64,000 bases of DNA from Burkholderiales bacterium RIFCSPHIGHO2_01_FULL_63_240. Lineage in GTDB: Bacteria; Pseudomonadota; Gammaproteobacteria; Burkholderiales; Burkholderiaceae_C. This document shows positions 1 through 9,742 of the stretch, piece after piece. Both the position numbers and the translations under genes were made by a program. The stretch spans positions 186,001 through 250,000 of the forward strand of contig MERU01000006.1 of assembly GCA_001770725.1 (NCBI GenBank), given 5' to 3'. Positions within the stretch are counted from its first letter, which is position 1. The number at the start of each line of letters is the position of its first letter. The notes below the pieces were generated by a model. That model searched no databases. It had not been told where the DNA came from and saw nothing but the letters and a program-made list of their open reading frames with translations.

Positions 1-156
1 GGTGTTGCAGCCGTCGGGCAACTGTTGGTTGCGTTTGACGGCGCGGGCCAGGGTGCCTGCGGTGCTCAGGCCGTCTTCCCATTCGGCCGCATCGAGGGCC
101 TGGCGGAACTGGCGGACCTCGTCGGGTGAGAGAACCTGGTCGATGGCGATCAGCAT
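1..156 (-). CDS. PiuC-type Fe(II)/2-oxoglutarate dioxygenase, N-terminal part (cut by window edge)
   Basis: Only the first 52 codons are inside the window; the gene continues beyond base 1. The product begins [17 protein letters not shown] and resembles the start of PKHD-type hydroxylases of the PiuC/YbiX family, as does the complete paralogue at 16283-16978. The ATG at 156-154 overlaps the stop of the upstream oxidase gene in an ATGCTGA arrangement and is preceded by a GGAGG ribosome site, so the two are translationally coupled. Family members sit next to siderophore receptors and are iron-regulated; their substrate is not firmly known. The catalytic residues lie outside the window, so the family call rests on the N-terminus and context. 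Confidence 0.75.
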   Translation of the reverse strand, partial: MLIAIDQVLSPDEVRQFRQALDAAEWEDGLSTAGTLARAVKRNQQLPDGCNT

Positions 157-1265
157 GGGACCTCCGGGTTGAGTTTGAGCAGGAGGTCCGGGGTGATGTC
201 GGCGAGGGTGGCGCAACCTGTCTGGGCCATGCACAACTCGAGTTCTTCGCGCAGGGTTCGCAGCAGGTGCGCGACACCGAGGGCGCCGCCCACGGCCAGG
301 GCATGCAACTGAAGGCGGCCGATGAGCACGGCGTTGGCGCCCAGGGCAATCGCCTGGAACACGTCCCGGCCGCTGCGGATGCCGCTGTCGAGCAGGAGCG
401 GGTAGTCCGCACCCAAGGTCTGGCGCAGTGCGGGGAGTCGATCGAGGCTGGCGGGGGCTCCATCGAGGGCGCGCCCGCCGTGGTTCGAGACGATTTGTGC
501 ATCGACCCCGATTTCGCGCAGGCGCAGGGCATCGTCTTCGCGCAGCACGCCTTTGACCAGCAAGGGCAGCGTCGTTTGCTGGCGCAGCCAGCGCAGGTCT
601 TCCCAGCCAGGGGCGGTGGACATCACACCTTGGAAGATGGCGCTCTCGCCTGCACCCACGGGCGGCAGCTCGATCGGAGGCAGCTCTTGCAGGTTGACAG
701 CTCGCACGCCTGCTGGAAAGCGAAAGCCCGCGCGTTGGGCGCGCAGCGAGGGGGTCTGGACGCTGGCGTCGAGCGTGAGCACCAGGGCTGAGTAGCCGGC
801 GGACTCTGCGCGCCGAACCAGGCTCAGGGTGTGCTCGCGCGATGCCTGCCAGTAGAGCTGGAACCAGCGCTTGTTGGCGTGCTGGGCCACGTCTTCCAGG
901 GAGCAGGAAGACAGGGTGCTCAGCACCATGCAGGTGTCCATTGCGCTGGCGCCCCGGGCGGTGTCGATTTCGCCGTGCGGGTGGACCAGCTGTTGCCAGG
1001 CCACTGGGGCCAGCAGGATGGGATGATCGAACTCGTGGCCCAGCAGCAGCGAGCGTGTGTGGCCATGGCCGACGGATCGCAGCAGCCTAGGCAGGATGGC
1101 ATGGTGCGAGAAGGCCGCGCGGTTGCGCCTGAGCGTCACCTCCTGACCACTGCCACCTTCGATGTAGGCCAGCACGTCAGGGGGGATGCGGTCCTGGGCC
1201 AGGCGTTCGTGGTCGCTGGCGGCGTGGAGGTCTGGGGGCAGCGCTGGGATCGATTGGTCAGGCAT
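150..1265 (-). CDS. FMN-dependent alpha-hydroxy-acid oxidase/dehydrogenase (LldD/lactate oxidase family)
   Basis: This 371-residue cytoplasmic protein has the usual length and signatures of the FMN alpha-hydroxy-acid oxidoreductases: the flavin-contacting lysine in LLVKGVLR, the catalytic histidine and arginine in the [10 protein letters not shown] motif, and the [18 protein letters not shown] phosphate-binding segment. Such enzymes oxidise lactate, glycolate, mandelate and similar acids. An ORF can be extended to a TTG at 1286, but the ATG at 1265 with AGGA about ten bases upstream is the more likely start. It follows the TonB receptor on the same strand and overlaps the PiuC gene by seven bases. 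That context points to iron or siderophore chemistry rather than growth on lactate. The substrate is unknown. Confidence 0.85.
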   Translation of the reverse strand: MPDQSIPALPPDLHAASDHERLAQDRIPPDVLAYIEGGSGQEVTLRRNRAAFSHHAILPRLLRSVGHGHTRSLLLGHEFDHPILLAPVAWQQLVHPHGEIDTARGASAMDTCMVLSTLSSCSLEDVAQHANKRWFQLYWQASREHTLSLVRRAESAGYSALVLTLDASVQTPSLRAQRAGFRFPAGVRAVNLQELPPIELPPVGAGESAIFQGVMSTAPGWEDLRWLRQQTTLPLLVKGVLREDDALRLREIGVDAQIVSNHGGRALDGAPASLDRLPALRQTLGADYPLLLDSGIRSGRDVFQAIALGANAVLIGRLQLHALAVGGALGVAHLLRTLREELELCMAQTGCATLADITPDLLLKLNPEVPC

Positions 1266-1292
1266 GGTGCGGGCATCCTGATGCAAACGGCG

Positions 1293-1325
1293 AAGGGGCG
1301 ACCTGACTCAGATCAGGTGCCCCTT
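1293..1325 (-). terminator. Hairpin between receptor and oxidase genes
   Basis: A stem of AAGGGGC plus ACCTGA pairs with TCAGGT plus GCCCCTT across a six-base loop, with one unpaired base. It lies between the receptor stop at 1349 and the oxidase start. No long T-run follows on the minus strand, so it could be a partial terminator that lowers expression of the downstream enzymes, or an mRNA-stabilising structure. Confidence 0.5.
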
Positions 1326-1348
1326 GTCCTGTGAAGGTCCGAAGACGA

Positions 1349-3649
1349 TCAGAAGTCGTAGTTCAGCGTGGCGCGGATGTTGCGGGCGTCACCCATGTAG
1401 GTGAACTTGCCGGCAGTGTAAGTCGCCAGGTAGTACTCCTTGTCGAACACGTTGTTCACGTTCACCCGGGCGCTGAGCTGGCGGTTGAACTTGTAGCTGG
1501 CGAACAGGTCCAGGGTGTTGTAGCCAGGCACCTTGAAGTTGCCTGCAGCGGATTCCGGGCTGCCAGAGAACTTGGAGCTCTGGTGAGTCAGCGTGCCGCC
1601 GAAGTTGAACTTGGGCGTGAACTTGTAGCTCAGCAGGATGGATGCGGTCTTCTTGGGCAGGTTGGCCAGTTCCTTGCCAACGTTGCTGGCGATCACCGAC
1701 TTGGTGATCTCCGAGTCCATGAGCGCGAAGCCTGCGTGGGCACTCAGCTGGCTGGTGATGTTGCCTGCCAGGCCCAGCTCGATGCCCTCGACCTTATAGG
1801 AGCCGGTGTTGAGCGTGCCGTTCAGCGAGTAGTTCGTGACGGTGGAGTTGTTCTCCATGATGTCGCGCTTGCGCACCTGGAACAGGGCGCCTGTGGCGAG
1901 CAGCTTGCCTTCCATCAGCTCCCACTTGCTGCCCAGTTCGATGTTGGTCGACTTCTCAGGCTTGCTTTGGGTGAAGGTCGAGATGGCGGTTTCGCCACTG
2001 CCCACCAGGCACAGGCCACCATAGCCGCAGTTGGTCACATCCGATTCACCGCCGTTGAAGTCGCTGGCCGTGCTCAGGTTGGCATAGACGTTGGCGTAGG
2101 GCAGGAACTTGTAAACGGCACCGACCTGCGCGTTGAACAGGTTGTCCATCAGCTTGTACTTCAGGCCGCCATTGAGGTTGCTGTAGTCGAAGCGATCGAC
2201 GCGCAACCCACCAGAGAGGGCGAGCTTGTCCGTCACGTCCACCGTGTCCATGGCCGAGACAGCCAGGGTTTTGGTGTTCCAGTCGCTTTTGACGGCGCCG
2301 CGGGTGACCGTGTATTTCAGGAAGCTGTTCAGGTCGGCGACGGGCACGCCGGTTGCGCTGACGAAGCAGTGGGCGTTGCTGATCGTGCTGCCGCGAACGG
2401 TCTGGCAGTTGGTCGGCGTTGCCGTGGTGACGTTGAACCCGCCGTTGGTGACCTTGTGGTTCGACAACTCGACGCTGAACAACATGGTGTGCTTCATGCC
2501 GCCGAGCACGCGCTCGAGTTCCAGGTTGGTCTGGTTGGCAAAGTACTCGACTTCCTGCCAGCCGTTGTGCCGCGCGAATGCCGCGATCGACACCGGTGTG
2601 ACGAGGTTGCTGCCGCCCGATGCGCTGGTGACCACATAGCCGTTTTCGGTCGTGCCGTAGCGGGTCAGGTTGCTCAGCTTGGTGGTGTCGTCGAAGCGAT
2701 ACGCTGCGCGCACCGTGAAGGTGTCGATGGAAGACTCCAGGAAGTCTTCGGCCTGCGCATAGACGGGGATCTTCTTGACCGGTTTGCCGTTTTCATACCA
2801 GGTGCCGAGGTCGGGGCGGTCCTTGGTCTTGAGGTGGTAGTAATCGGTGGTGACCGTCAGCTGGGATGTGACGTGGTGGGTCAGCGACAGCGCGACGCCA
2901 TTGCGCGAGCGGAAAGCCGGCGAGCGATCGGGCACGTCTTCGTAAGATTCCAGCAGGTTCACGCGCAAGGCGGTGTCGTCGCTGAAGGCGTGGTTGGCGT
3001 CCAGGGTCAGGCGGCGATGGTCGTCGCTGCCCAGGCCGACCGACAGCTTGGTGAAGTCCGCGACGGTGGTGGCCTGCTTGGTCACCGAGTTCACGGCGCC
3101 GCCGGTGGCGCCACGGCCCGCGAAGGTCGCGCTGGGGCCCTTGGTGATTTCGATCTGTTCGGTGGCGAAGCTCTCGCGCACGGTCATGCCCGGGTCGCGC
3201 AGGCCGTCAACGAAGACGTCCGAGCGCGCTTCCTGGCCGCGGATGATGTAGCGGTCGCCAAAGGCGTTGCCGTTTTCGCCGGTGCCCAGGGTGATGCCGG
3301 GCTGGGCGCGCAGGATGTCGCGCAGGTCGGTGCGGCCGGTGTCTTGCAACTGCTGACGGGTCAGCACGGTGATGGTGGCCGGGGTCTCTGCCAGGGGCTT
3401 GACGCGGCGTTCATCACCGGATTGTTTGGCCTTGTAGGGCGCACCAGCTTCGGAATACGGGTTGTGATCGGGGGCTCGCCCGGTCACCACAACGGGCTTG
3501 AGGGTGGTTTCCTTGGCTTCATCGGCCTGCGCTTGGGCTTGGGCGGTCAGCGGCAAAAGCAGGGCGGTGGACACCCCGAGGGTGAGCGTGCTGCGGCTGA
3601 GGGTCGGGGTGGCGCGCAGGCTGGTGGGGCGCTTGACGAGCGTCTTCAT
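1349..3649 (-). CDS. TonB-dependent catecholate-type siderophore receptor (Fiu/CirA-like)
   Basis: This outer-membrane receptor imports ferric siderophore into the periplasm using TonB energy. The product has a signal peptide ending in AQAQA, a TonB-box-like LKPVVVTG, a plug domain (VLTRQQLQDTG, IIRGQEARSDVFVDGLRD, EQIEITKGPSATFAGRG) and a 22-strand barrel that ends in the aromatic TLNYDF typical of outer-membrane insertion. The plug sequence is closest to the Fiu/catecholate group. I use the ATG at 3649 (766 aa). A GTG at 3685 would add 12 residues but sits against a Fur-box-like element. It heads a minus-strand unit with the alpha-hydroxy-acid oxidase and PiuC, and is divergent from the MacAB operon. 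The real ligand cannot be read from sequence. Confidence 0.92.
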   Translation of the reverse strand: MKTLVKRPTSLRATPTLSRSTLTLGVSTALLLPLTAQAQAQADEAKETTLKPVVVTGRAPDHNPYSEAGAPYKAKQSGDERRVKPLAETPATITVLTRQQLQDTGRTDLRDILRAQPGITLGTGENGNAFGDRYIIRGQEARSDVFVDGLRDPGMTVRESFATEQIEITKGPSATFAGRGATGGAVNSVTKQATTVADFTKLSVGLGSDDHRRLTLDANHAFSDDTALRVNLLESYEDVPDRSPAFRSRNGVALSLTHHVTSQLTVTTDYYHLKTKDRPDLGTWYENGKPVKKIPVYAQAEDFLESSIDTFTVRAAYRFDDTTKLSNLTRYGTTENGYVVTSASGGSNLVTPVSIAAFARHNGWQEVEYFANQTNLELERVLGGMKHTMLFSVELSNHKVTNGGFNVTTATPTNCQTVRGSTISNAHCFVSATGVPVADLNSFLKYTVTRGAVKSDWNTKTLAVSAMDTVDVTDKLALSGGLRVDRFDYSNLNGGLKYKLMDNLFNAQVGAVYKFLPYANVYANLSTASDFNGGESDVTNCGYGGLCLVGSGETAISTFTQSKPEKSTNIELGSKWELMEGKLLATGALFQVRKRDIMENNSTVTNYSLNGTLNTGSYKVEGIELGLAGNITSQLSAHAGFALMDSEITKSVIASNVGKELANLPKKTASILLSYKFTPKFNFGGTLTHQSSKFSGSPESAAGNFKVPGYNTLDLFASYKFNRQLSARVNVNNVFDKEYYLATYTAGKFTYMGDARNIRATLNYDF

Positions 3650-3688
3650 GTTGATCGGAGCGGAGGGGTTGTGGGGGTAGCTCACAAT

Positions 3689-3708
3689 GATAAATGCGAA
3701 TCCTTCTC
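3689..3708 (-). promoter_or_regulatory. fur box: Probable Fur box for the receptor-oxidase-PiuC unit
   Basis: The element GAGAAGGATTCGCATTTATC on the minus strand resembles a degenerate Fur operator (AT-rich hexamer repeats with GATT/CATT cores) immediately before the receptor gene. It is weaker than the one at 3844-3862. The two lie in the same divergent intergenic region, which would allow joint iron repression of both units. Confidence 0.6.
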
Positions 3709-3843
3709 AAAATCACCACCAAAACAAGGTGGATTGCTCTGGATTGGCTTGGCGTCTCGATGCACCTTGTGTAAAGGGATTGTGTAGATGCCGGGCGAAG
3801 CGCTGGGGCATCGCGCACGCCGCCTCTCATTTACACTTAGAAT

Positions 3844-3862
3844 AATAATGATTCTCATTCAT
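3844..3862 (+). promoter_or_regulatory. fur box: Fur box for the MacAB/flavin-reductase operon
   Basis: The sequence AATAATGATTCTCATTCAT matches about 13 of 19 positions of the GATAATGATAATCATTATC operator. It lies about 75 bases before the first gene of the eight-gene plus-strand operon, so the exporter and flavin-reductase genes are likely iron-repressed. Confidence 0.8.
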
Positions 3863-3936
3863 GTGATTTGATGACCCCTGGCTGGTGACGCCGGGCGGCT
3901 GGCTGCTGTCTGTCCACCCGTCGGACGGGTGGCCGA

Positions 3937-5661
3937 ATGACGCACACCCCCATGTCCGCAAAGAAGTTCCCCAAGTTCCTGACGAGCCGCCCTGTGTGGG
4001 TGGCGGTTGCCCTGGCTGTTCTGGGCGCTGGCGCCTACGTGGGTTGGCGGCTCTGGAAGGGGCAGCAGGCCGACCTGTCTCAGTACCAGCTCATCAAGGT
4101 CCAGCGCGCCGACATCGAGGACCTGGTCACGGCCACGGGCAGCCTGCAGCCACTCGAATACGTGGACGTCGGTGCCCAGGTGTCCGGTCAGTTGCGCAAG
4201 ATCCACGTTGAGATCGGCTCGGTGGTGCAGGCCGGTGACCTGCTGGCCGAGATCGATCCGACCGTGTACCGCGCCAACGTCGATGCACGGCGCGCGCAGC
4301 TGAAGAACCTGCGTGCCACGCTGGTCGAGCGCGAATCGCAACTGCTGTTGGCGCAGCAGCAGCAGGCGCGGCAGAAGGGCCTGCTGTCCGGCGACGCGAC
4401 CACGCAGGAGGCGGTGCAGCAGGCCGATGCCAACCTGCGCTCGGCCCGTGCCCAGATCGACGCCCTGCAGGCGCAGATCGAGCAGAGCGAATCGACCTTG
4501 CGCGCCGACGAAGCCAACCTGAACTACGCCAACATCTACTCGCCCATGGCGGGCGTGGTGGTGTCGATCACGGCGCGCCAAGGGCAGACCATCAACGCGA
4601 CGCAGCAAGCGCCGATCATTTTGCGGGTGGCCAACCTGTCGTCCATGACCGTGCAGACGCAGGTGTCCGAGGCCGACATCGGGCAGTTGCGCCCGAACAT
4701 GGATGCGTACTTCACGACCCTGGGCAACCGGGGCCGCCGCTGGTGGGGCAAGCTGCGCAAGGTCGAGCCCACCCCGACGGTGACCAACAACGTGGTGCTC
4801 TACAACGCCCTGTTCGACGTGGTCAACGACCAGCGCAACCTGCTGCCGCAGATGACGGCCCAGGTCTTTTTCGTGGCCGCCAAGGTCGAGAACGCATTGG
4901 TGGTGCCGGCTTCGGCTGTGACGGTGCAGCGCGGTGCCCGTGAAGAAGGCAAGCGAGCGGGCGACGCGCCGATGGCCGCGCCTGGCGGCGCGAGCGGCGC
5001 GTCGGGGGCGGCCTCTGGGGGACGTTCCGGGGCGCGCGGTGCGGACAAGGCGGCCGCCGCTTCGGGCGTGGTGTCGGGCCAAGCACCAGCGCGTCGTGCG
5101 GCCCCGCGGCCCAAGGATGCCGGGGCGCTCGAATCGGGGCCCGACCTGTCCCAGATGAGCCGCGAGGAGCGCCGCGCCTACTTTGAAAGCCTGCCGCCCG
5201 AGGCGCGCGAAGCCATGCGTGAGCGCATGCGTGCCGCGCGTGGCGACGCAGGGCCAGCGGTCTCGCGATCAGGCGAGCCATCGGCAGCGCCATCGACAGG
5301 GCAATCGGCCGTGCGCCCTCCATCGAACGAATCGCGGGCGCGCACGCCCACCGCGGTGTGGGCGGGTGTGGGCGCTGGCCGCACGAACCGTCCGAAGGAC
5401 GCGACCGTCAAGGTGGTCACCGAATCGGGTGAGATCGCAGAGCGCAAGGTCCGCATCGGCATCAGCAACCGCGTTCAGGTCGAAATCCTCGAAGGCCTCA
5501 AGGAAGGCGAGCAGGTCGTGGCCGGCGTCAAGCCGCCCCCTGGCCAGGTGCGAGCCGAAGGCGGCAACCGCAACGCCTTGCAAGGTCAGGGCGGCATGCC
5601 GGGTGGGCCGGGAGGCCTCGGTGGTGCTGGCGGCATGGGCGCAGGTGGACGCAGCCGATGA
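3937..5661 (+). CDS. macA: MacA-like periplasmic adaptor (membrane-fusion protein) with an unusual inserted domain
   Basis: This is the inner-membrane-anchored adaptor that links MacB to an outer-membrane channel. It has one TM segment (about residues 20-38), the HlyD/lipoyl halves ([30 protein letters not shown]), a coiled-coil hairpin (about 115-195), a beta-barrel domain ending in VVPASAV (about 328), and a membrane-proximal domain from about 488. At 574 residues it is much longer than usual MacA (about 370-390). The extra length is an Ala/Gly/Pro-rich insertion at about 331-488 with a charged helical piece ([17 protein letters not shown]), plus a Gly-rich tail. An alternative ATG lies at 3952. 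The stop overlaps the macB start by four bases. Fur-box control and flavin-reductase neighbours suggest siderophore traffic, as with PvdR, rather than macrolide efflux. Confidence 0.88.
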   Translation: MTHTPMSAKKFPKFLTSRPVWVAVALAVLGAGAYVGWRLWKGQQADLSQYQLIKVQRADIEDLVTATGSLQPLEYVDVGAQVSGQLRKIHVEIGSVVQAGDLLAEIDPTVYRANVDARRAQLKNLRATLVERESQLLLAQQQQARQKGLLSGDATTQEAVQQADANLRSARAQIDALQAQIEQSESTLRADEANLNYANIYSPMAGVVVSITARQGQTINATQQAPIILRVANLSSMTVQTQVSEADIGQLRPNMDAYFTTLGNRGRRWWGKLRKVEPTPTVTNNVVLYNALFDVVNDQRNLLPQMTAQVFFVAAKVENALVVPASAVTVQRGAREEGKRAGDAPMAAPGGASGASGAASGGRSGARGADKAAAASGVVSGQAPARRAAPRPKDAGALESGPDLSQMSREERRAYFESLPPEAREAMRERMRAARGDAGPAVSRSGEPSAAPSTGQSAVRPPSNESRARTPTAVWAGVGAGRTNRPKDATVKVVTESGEIAERKVRIGISNRVQVEILEGLKEGEQVVAGVKPPPGQVRAEGGNRNALQGQGGMPGGPGGLGGAGGMGAGGRSR

Positions 5662-7604
5662 ACGAGCGTGTGCCGCTGATCGCCTTGCAGGGGGTGCGCA
5701 AGGCCTACCGCAATGGCGACCTGGAAGTCGAGGTGCTGCATGGCATCGACCTGAGCATTCACGAGGGCGAGTTCGTCGCCATCATGGGCGCGTCGGGTTC
5801 GGGCAAGTCGACCTTGATGAACATCCTGGGTTGCCTGGACCGCCCCACGAGCGGCTCCTACCGTTTCATGGGGCAGGACGTCTCGGGCTTTTCTCGCGAC
5901 GAGCTGGCCCGCCTGCGCCGCGAGGAGTTCGGTTTTGTCTTTCAGAGCTACCACCTCATCGCGACGGCCACTGCGGCCGAAAACGTCGAGGTGCCCGCGC
6001 TGTACGCTGGTGTCGACGCCATGCAGCGACACGCGCGTGCAGCCGAGTTGCTGACCCAGCTTGGGCTGGGCGAGCGCCTGCACCACCGCCCCAATCAGTT
6101 GTCAGGCGGGCAGCAGCAGCGCGTGTCGATCGCGCGGGCGCTGATGAACGGCGGTCGCATCATCCTGGCGGACGAGCCCACCGGGGCGCTCGACAGCAAG
6201 AGCGGCGCCGAGGTCATGAAGCTGCTGGCCGACCTCTCGCGCCAGGGGCACACGGTGATCCTCATCACCCACGCGATGGAGGTGGCGCAGCACGCCGACC
6301 GCGTCATCGAGATCCGTGACGGCAACATCCTGTCCGACCCGGGCACGGCGGACACCGGTGAGCGACCGCCCTGGGTGCCGCGTCACCCGCCAGCGAAGGA
6401 GCGCACCCGATTGGCCGACGTGGCCGAGGCCGCGCGCATGGCCTGGCGTGCCTTGCGCGCCAACGTCTTCCGCGCGGTGCTCACCTTGTTGGGCATCGTC
6501 ATCGGCGTGGGGTCGGTCATCGCGATGATGGCGATCGGCGACGGGGCCAAGCACGAGGTCATGCAGCGCATCGGCTCGATGGGCTCGAACCTGCTGCTGG
6601 TGCGCCCCGGTGCGCCCAACCAGCGGGGCTTCAGCGGGGTCGCGACCCTGGTGGTGGCCGACGTGCGCGCCATCGACCGGGAGGTGCCCAATGTGCTGGC
6701 CGCCATCCCCGAGCAGAACAGCTCGGTGACGGTGCGCCACGAAGGCTCGGACTACAGCACCAGCGTGACGGGCACCTCGAGCAAGTTCCCGCTGGCACGC
6801 AACTGGCCGCTGGCCCAGGGCACCTTCTTCAGCGCGGACGACGAAGAGAACTACGCCACCGTGGCGGTGCTCGGGCAGACGGTGGCCAAGGCGCTGTTCC
6901 CGGGCGGGGAGGACCCGCTGGGCAAGTACGTGCTGGTCAACAACCTGGTCTTCCAGGTGGTCGGCGTGATGGCACCCAAGGGAGCATCGCCCAACGGCCA
7001 GGACCAGGATGACGTGATCTTCGTGCCCTACGACACCAGCAGCCTGCGCCTGTCCGGTCAGCGCTTCTTGCGCAACGTGACGGTGGCGGTGAAAGACGTG
7101 GCGCAGATCGATGACACGCAAGCAGCGGTCGAGACTTTGCTGCTGGAGCGCCATGGCACGGTGGACTTCCAGATCCGCAACATGGCCTCGATCATCGAGA
7201 CCACCGAGGAGACGCAGAACACCATGACGGTGCTGCTGGGCTCCATCGCGGCCATCTCGCTGCTGGTCGGTGGCATCGGTGTGATGAACATCATGTTGGT
7301 GTCGGTGACCGAGCGCACGCGCGAGATCGGCATCCGCATGGCCACTGGTGCGCGCGAGGCCAACATCATGCAGCAGTTCCTCATCGAGGCGGTGGTGGTG
7401 TCGGTGCTGGGTGGTGCCATCGGGGTGATGGGCGGCCTGGGCGTGGCGGCCATCGTGTCGGCCTTCGGCACGCCCGTGCAGTACGCGTTGCTGCCCATCC
7501 TGCTGGCTTTTGGTTGTGCCGTCTCGACCGGCCTGGTGTTTGGCTACCTGCCCGCGCGCAAAGCCGCCCAGCTTGACCCGGTCGTGGCCTTGTCTTCGGA
7601 GTGA
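5658..7604 (+). CDS. macB: MacB-like ABC transporter (fused ATPase and permease)
   Basis: This is an ABC exporter of the mechanotransmission type that works with MacA and a TolC-like channel. The N-terminal ATPase shows Walker [10 protein letters not shown], signature [15 protein letters not shown] and Walker [12 protein letters not shown]. The permease part has a first TM segment at about residues 270-290, a large periplasmic domain, and three C-terminal TM segments with the FtsX-type motif [23 protein letters not shown]. Length (648 aa) is normal for MacB. It overlaps macA by ATGA, and the outer-membrane factor follows after three bases. The closest functional model by context is PvdT of the PvdRT-OpmQ pyoverdine recycling pump; that is inference. 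Confidence 0.92.
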   Translation: MNERVPLIALQGVRKAYRNGDLEVEVLHGIDLSIHEGEFVAIMGASGSGKSTLMNILGCLDRPTSGSYRFMGQDVSGFSRDELARLRREEFGFVFQSYHLIATATAAENVEVPALYAGVDAMQRHARAAELLTQLGLGERLHHRPNQLSGGQQQRVSIARALMNGGRIILADEPTGALDSKSGAEVMKLLADLSRQGHTVILITHAMEVAQHADRVIEIRDGNILSDPGTADTGERPPWVPRHPPAKERTRLADVAEAARMAWRALRANVFRAVLTLLGIVIGVGSVIAMMAIGDGAKHEVMQRIGSMGSNLLLVRPGAPNQRGFSGVATLVVADVRAIDREVPNVLAAIPEQNSSVTVRHEGSDYSTSVTGTSSKFPLARNWPLAQGTFFSADDEENYATVAVLGQTVAKALFPGGEDPLGKYVLVNNLVFQVVGVMAPKGASPNGQDQDDVIFVPYDTSSLRLSGQRFLRNVTVAVKDVAQIDDTQAAVETLLLERHGTVDFQIRNMASIIETTEETQNTMTVLLGSIAAISLLVGGIGVMNIMLVSVTERTREIGIRMATGAREANIMQQFLIEAVVVSVLGGAIGVMGGLGVAAIVSAFGTPVQYALLPILLAFGCAVSTGLVFGYLPARKAAQLDPVVALSSE

Positions 7605-7607
7605 TCG

Positions 7608-9056
7608 ATGGGCCAACAAGTTTTCATGCCCTTGCGGCTTGTTTTCTGGGGTGCCTTGCTGGCTTTGCTGGCCGGTTGCGCGCAGTCGCCCCGGCAACAG
7701 GCGGTGCCGGTGAACCTGCCCGCCACATGGGGTGCCAGCACGCCGCGAGGCAACTGGCCCGAGCCACGCTGGTGGACGGGCTTTCAGGCCGCTGAACTCG
7801 ACCGCCTGATCGAGCAGGCGCTGGCGGGCAGCCCGGACGTGCGCATCGCCGAGCAGCGCGTGCGCTCAGCCGAGTTGACGGTTCAACAGGCGGGGGCTTC
7901 GCTGTTCCCCAGCCTGGGGCTGAGTGCCTCGGGCGGCGCGCGCCGCACCGAGGCGCCTGGGTCGTCTGGCCCGGTGCGTTCCGAATCGTCGAGCGCGGCG
8001 CTGAACATCGGCTACGAAGTGGACCTGTGGGGCCGGCTGAGCGCCGGTGTGCGCGGTGCCGAGGCATCGCTCGATGGCGTGCGTTACGACCAGGAGTCGG
8101 TGCGCCTGACCCTGACCACCGGGGTGGCGAACGCCTACTTCCAGTACCTGAGCCTGGCCGATCGCCTGGAAATCGCGAGGCAGAACCTGCAACTTGCCGA
8201 ACGCCTGATGGCCATCGTCGAAACGCGTGCGCGCTACGGTTCGGCTTCGGCGTTGGATGTCAGCCGTCAGCGCACCACGGTGCTGTCGCAGCGCGCGGCC
8301 CTGCTGCCCCTGGAAACCCAGTTGCGCCAGACCCGCCATGCGCTGGCCCTGCTGGTGGGGCAGCTGCCAGGCGAGCTGGTGCTGCAAGGCGATCGCATCG
8401 AGCGCCTGAGCCTGCCGGTGGTTGGTGTGGAGGTGCCAGGGGCCATCCTCAGCCGTCGCCCCGACCTGGCCCGTGCCGAAGCCGACCTGCGCGCGGCGGA
8501 CGCCCAGGTCGATGCGGCGCGTGCGGCCCTGCTGCCCACGTTGCAGCTGTCGGCGGGCGGCTCGCTGGCCACCAGCGCCTTGCTGTCGCTGAGCGACCCA
8601 ACGCGCGTGCTCTCGCTGACCGGATCGCTGGCGCAGAACCTGTTCGATGGCGGCAAGCTGCGCCGCCAGGTCGACCTCGGCGAGGTGAGCGTGCAGCAAA
8701 GCTGGCAGGCCTACCGCAAGACCCTGCTGACCGCGGTCAAGGAAGTCGAGGACGCGCTCGTCAACGTCGAGCGTCAGGGCACGCAGGAGCTCAACCAGGC
8801 GGCCGTGCGCGACGAGGCCCAGCGCTCGCTGCAGCTGTCCGAGCAACGCTACAAGGCGGGCGCTGCCGGCCTGTCGGACGTGCTCGACGCGCAGCGCACC
8901 TACTTCAGTGCGCAGGACCAGTTGGCGCAGATCCGCCTGTCGCGCCTGAGTGCCAGCGTCGACCTCATCAAGGCCCTGGGTGGCGGTTGGCAGGCGCCTC
9001 GGCGCGAGCCAGCCGCGCAAGCAGAGCCAGTTTCGAAACCGGGGACCGAATCTTGA
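7608..9056 (+). CDS. TolC/NodT-family outer-membrane efflux lipoprotein
   Basis: This is the outer-membrane channel of the tripartite MacAB system. The 482-residue product has a lipoprotein signal with lipobox LLAGC (Cys24), then two repeated outer-membrane-efflux domains with long helices (SPDVRIAEQRVRSAELTVQQ; RRPDLARAEADLRAADAQV) and the conserved LFDGGKLRRQV and LSDVLDAQRTYFSAQ motifs. These features fit the NodT/OprM subfamily. It starts three bases after macB, and its stop overlaps the TTG start of the PepSY gene (TTGA). A 36-residue tail after the second repeat is not conserved-looking. Confidence 0.92.
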   Translation: MGQQVFMPLRLVFWGALLALLAGCAQSPRQQAVPVNLPATWGASTPRGNWPEPRWWTGFQAAELDRLIEQALAGSPDVRIAEQRVRSAELTVQQAGASLFPSLGLSASGGARRTEAPGSSGPVRSESSSAALNIGYEVDLWGRLSAGVRGAEASLDGVRYDQESVRLTLTTGVANAYFQYLSLADRLEIARQNLQLAERLMAIVETRARYGSASALDVSRQRTTVLSQRAALLPLETQLRQTRHALALLVGQLPGELVLQGDRIERLSLPVVGVEVPGAILSRRPDLARAEADLRAADAQVDAARAALLPTLQLSAGGSLATSALLSLSDPTRVLSLTGSLAQNLFDGGKLRRQVDLGEVSVQQSWQAYRKTLLTAVKEVEDALVNVERQGTQELNQAAVRDEAQRSLQLSEQRYKAGAAGLSDVLDAQRTYFSAQDQLAQIRLSRLSASVDLIKALGGGWQAPRREPAAQAEPVSKPGTES

Positions 9057-9715
9057 GCGCACCTTCCACGCCTTCCCGATCTGGCGCAAGCTCTGGCGGC
9101 AGCGCCGCCTGGCTGCGCACCCTGCACCAATGGCACTGGATCAGCTCGGCCTTCGCGCTGGTCGGCATGATGCTGTTCGCCATCACGGGCATCACGCTCA
9201 ACCACGCGTCGCAGATCGAATCCAAACCTGTCGTCACAGCCCGCAAGGCACAGGTGCCGGCCGAACTCCTGCCGCACCTGCAGGCGCTCGTCGTCGAGGG
9301 CGAGCCGCCTTCGGCCAACACCCTGTTGCCCTTGACCGTGTCCGACTGGCTGTCGCGCACCTGGGGTGCGCAAGTGGCCGAGCATGCCGTCGAGTGGTCT
9401 GCCGAAGAGGCCTACATCGCCATGCCGCGCCCAGGCGGCGACGCCTGGTTGCGCATCGACATCGCCAGCGGTGAGGCCGAATACGAGGTCACCGATCGCG
9501 GCTGGATCTCCTGGCTCAACGACCTGCACAAGGGCCGCCACACCGGCGTGCTGTGGGCCTGGTTCATCGACGCCTTCGCCGTCGTCTGCCTGATCTTCTC
9601 CGCCACGGGTCTGCTGATCCTGAAGTACCACTCGGCCAAGCGGCCCGGCACCTGGCCCCTGGTGGGCCTGGGCCTGGTGCTGCCTGCGCTGATCGCCATC
9701 TTGTTCATCCACTGA
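9053..9715 (+). CDS. Small PepSY-associated transmembrane protein, probable heme-bearing electron conduit
   Basis: This 220-residue inner-membrane protein starts at a TTG that overlaps the preceding stop, with GGGGA upstream. It has three TM segments (about 30-50, 166-190, 202-219) and a periplasmic domain between the first two. Histidines lie near the membrane faces: H25/H28 before TM1, H51 after it, H159/H163 before TM2 and H193 after it. This is the pattern expected for two bis-His hemes stacked across the membrane. PepSY-TM proteins include siderophore reductases such as FpvG. The neighbours (DUF2271, ApbE, FMN/FAD reductase) fit a role in passing electrons from cytoplasm to periplasm. 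Heme binding is inferred. Confidence 0.8.
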   Translation: MSAPSTPSRSGASSGGSAAWLRTLHQWHWISSAFALVGMMLFAITGITLNHASQIESKPVVTARKAQVPAELLPHLQALVVEGEPPSANTLLPLTVSDWLSRTWGAQVAEHAVEWSAEEAYIAMPRPGGDAWLRIDIASGEAEYEVTDRGWISWLNDLHKGRHTGVLWAWFIDAFAVVCLIFSATGLLILKYHSAKRPGTWPLVGLGLVLPALIAILFIH

Positions 9716-9742
9716 ACCCAGCCTTCCTTTCAAGGAGTTCCC

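Noticed and set aside
1331-3787. Plus-strand open frame of about 818 codons over the first receptor gene
   Set aside because: It is the antisense of a receptor with clear plug and barrel motifs; high GC leaves long empty antisense frames. Its translation has no domain or start signal.
3937-7604. Calling macAB a macrolide resistance determinant
   Set aside because: The Fur box and the flavin-reductase operon point to iron physiology; MacAB-type pumps have many substrates.
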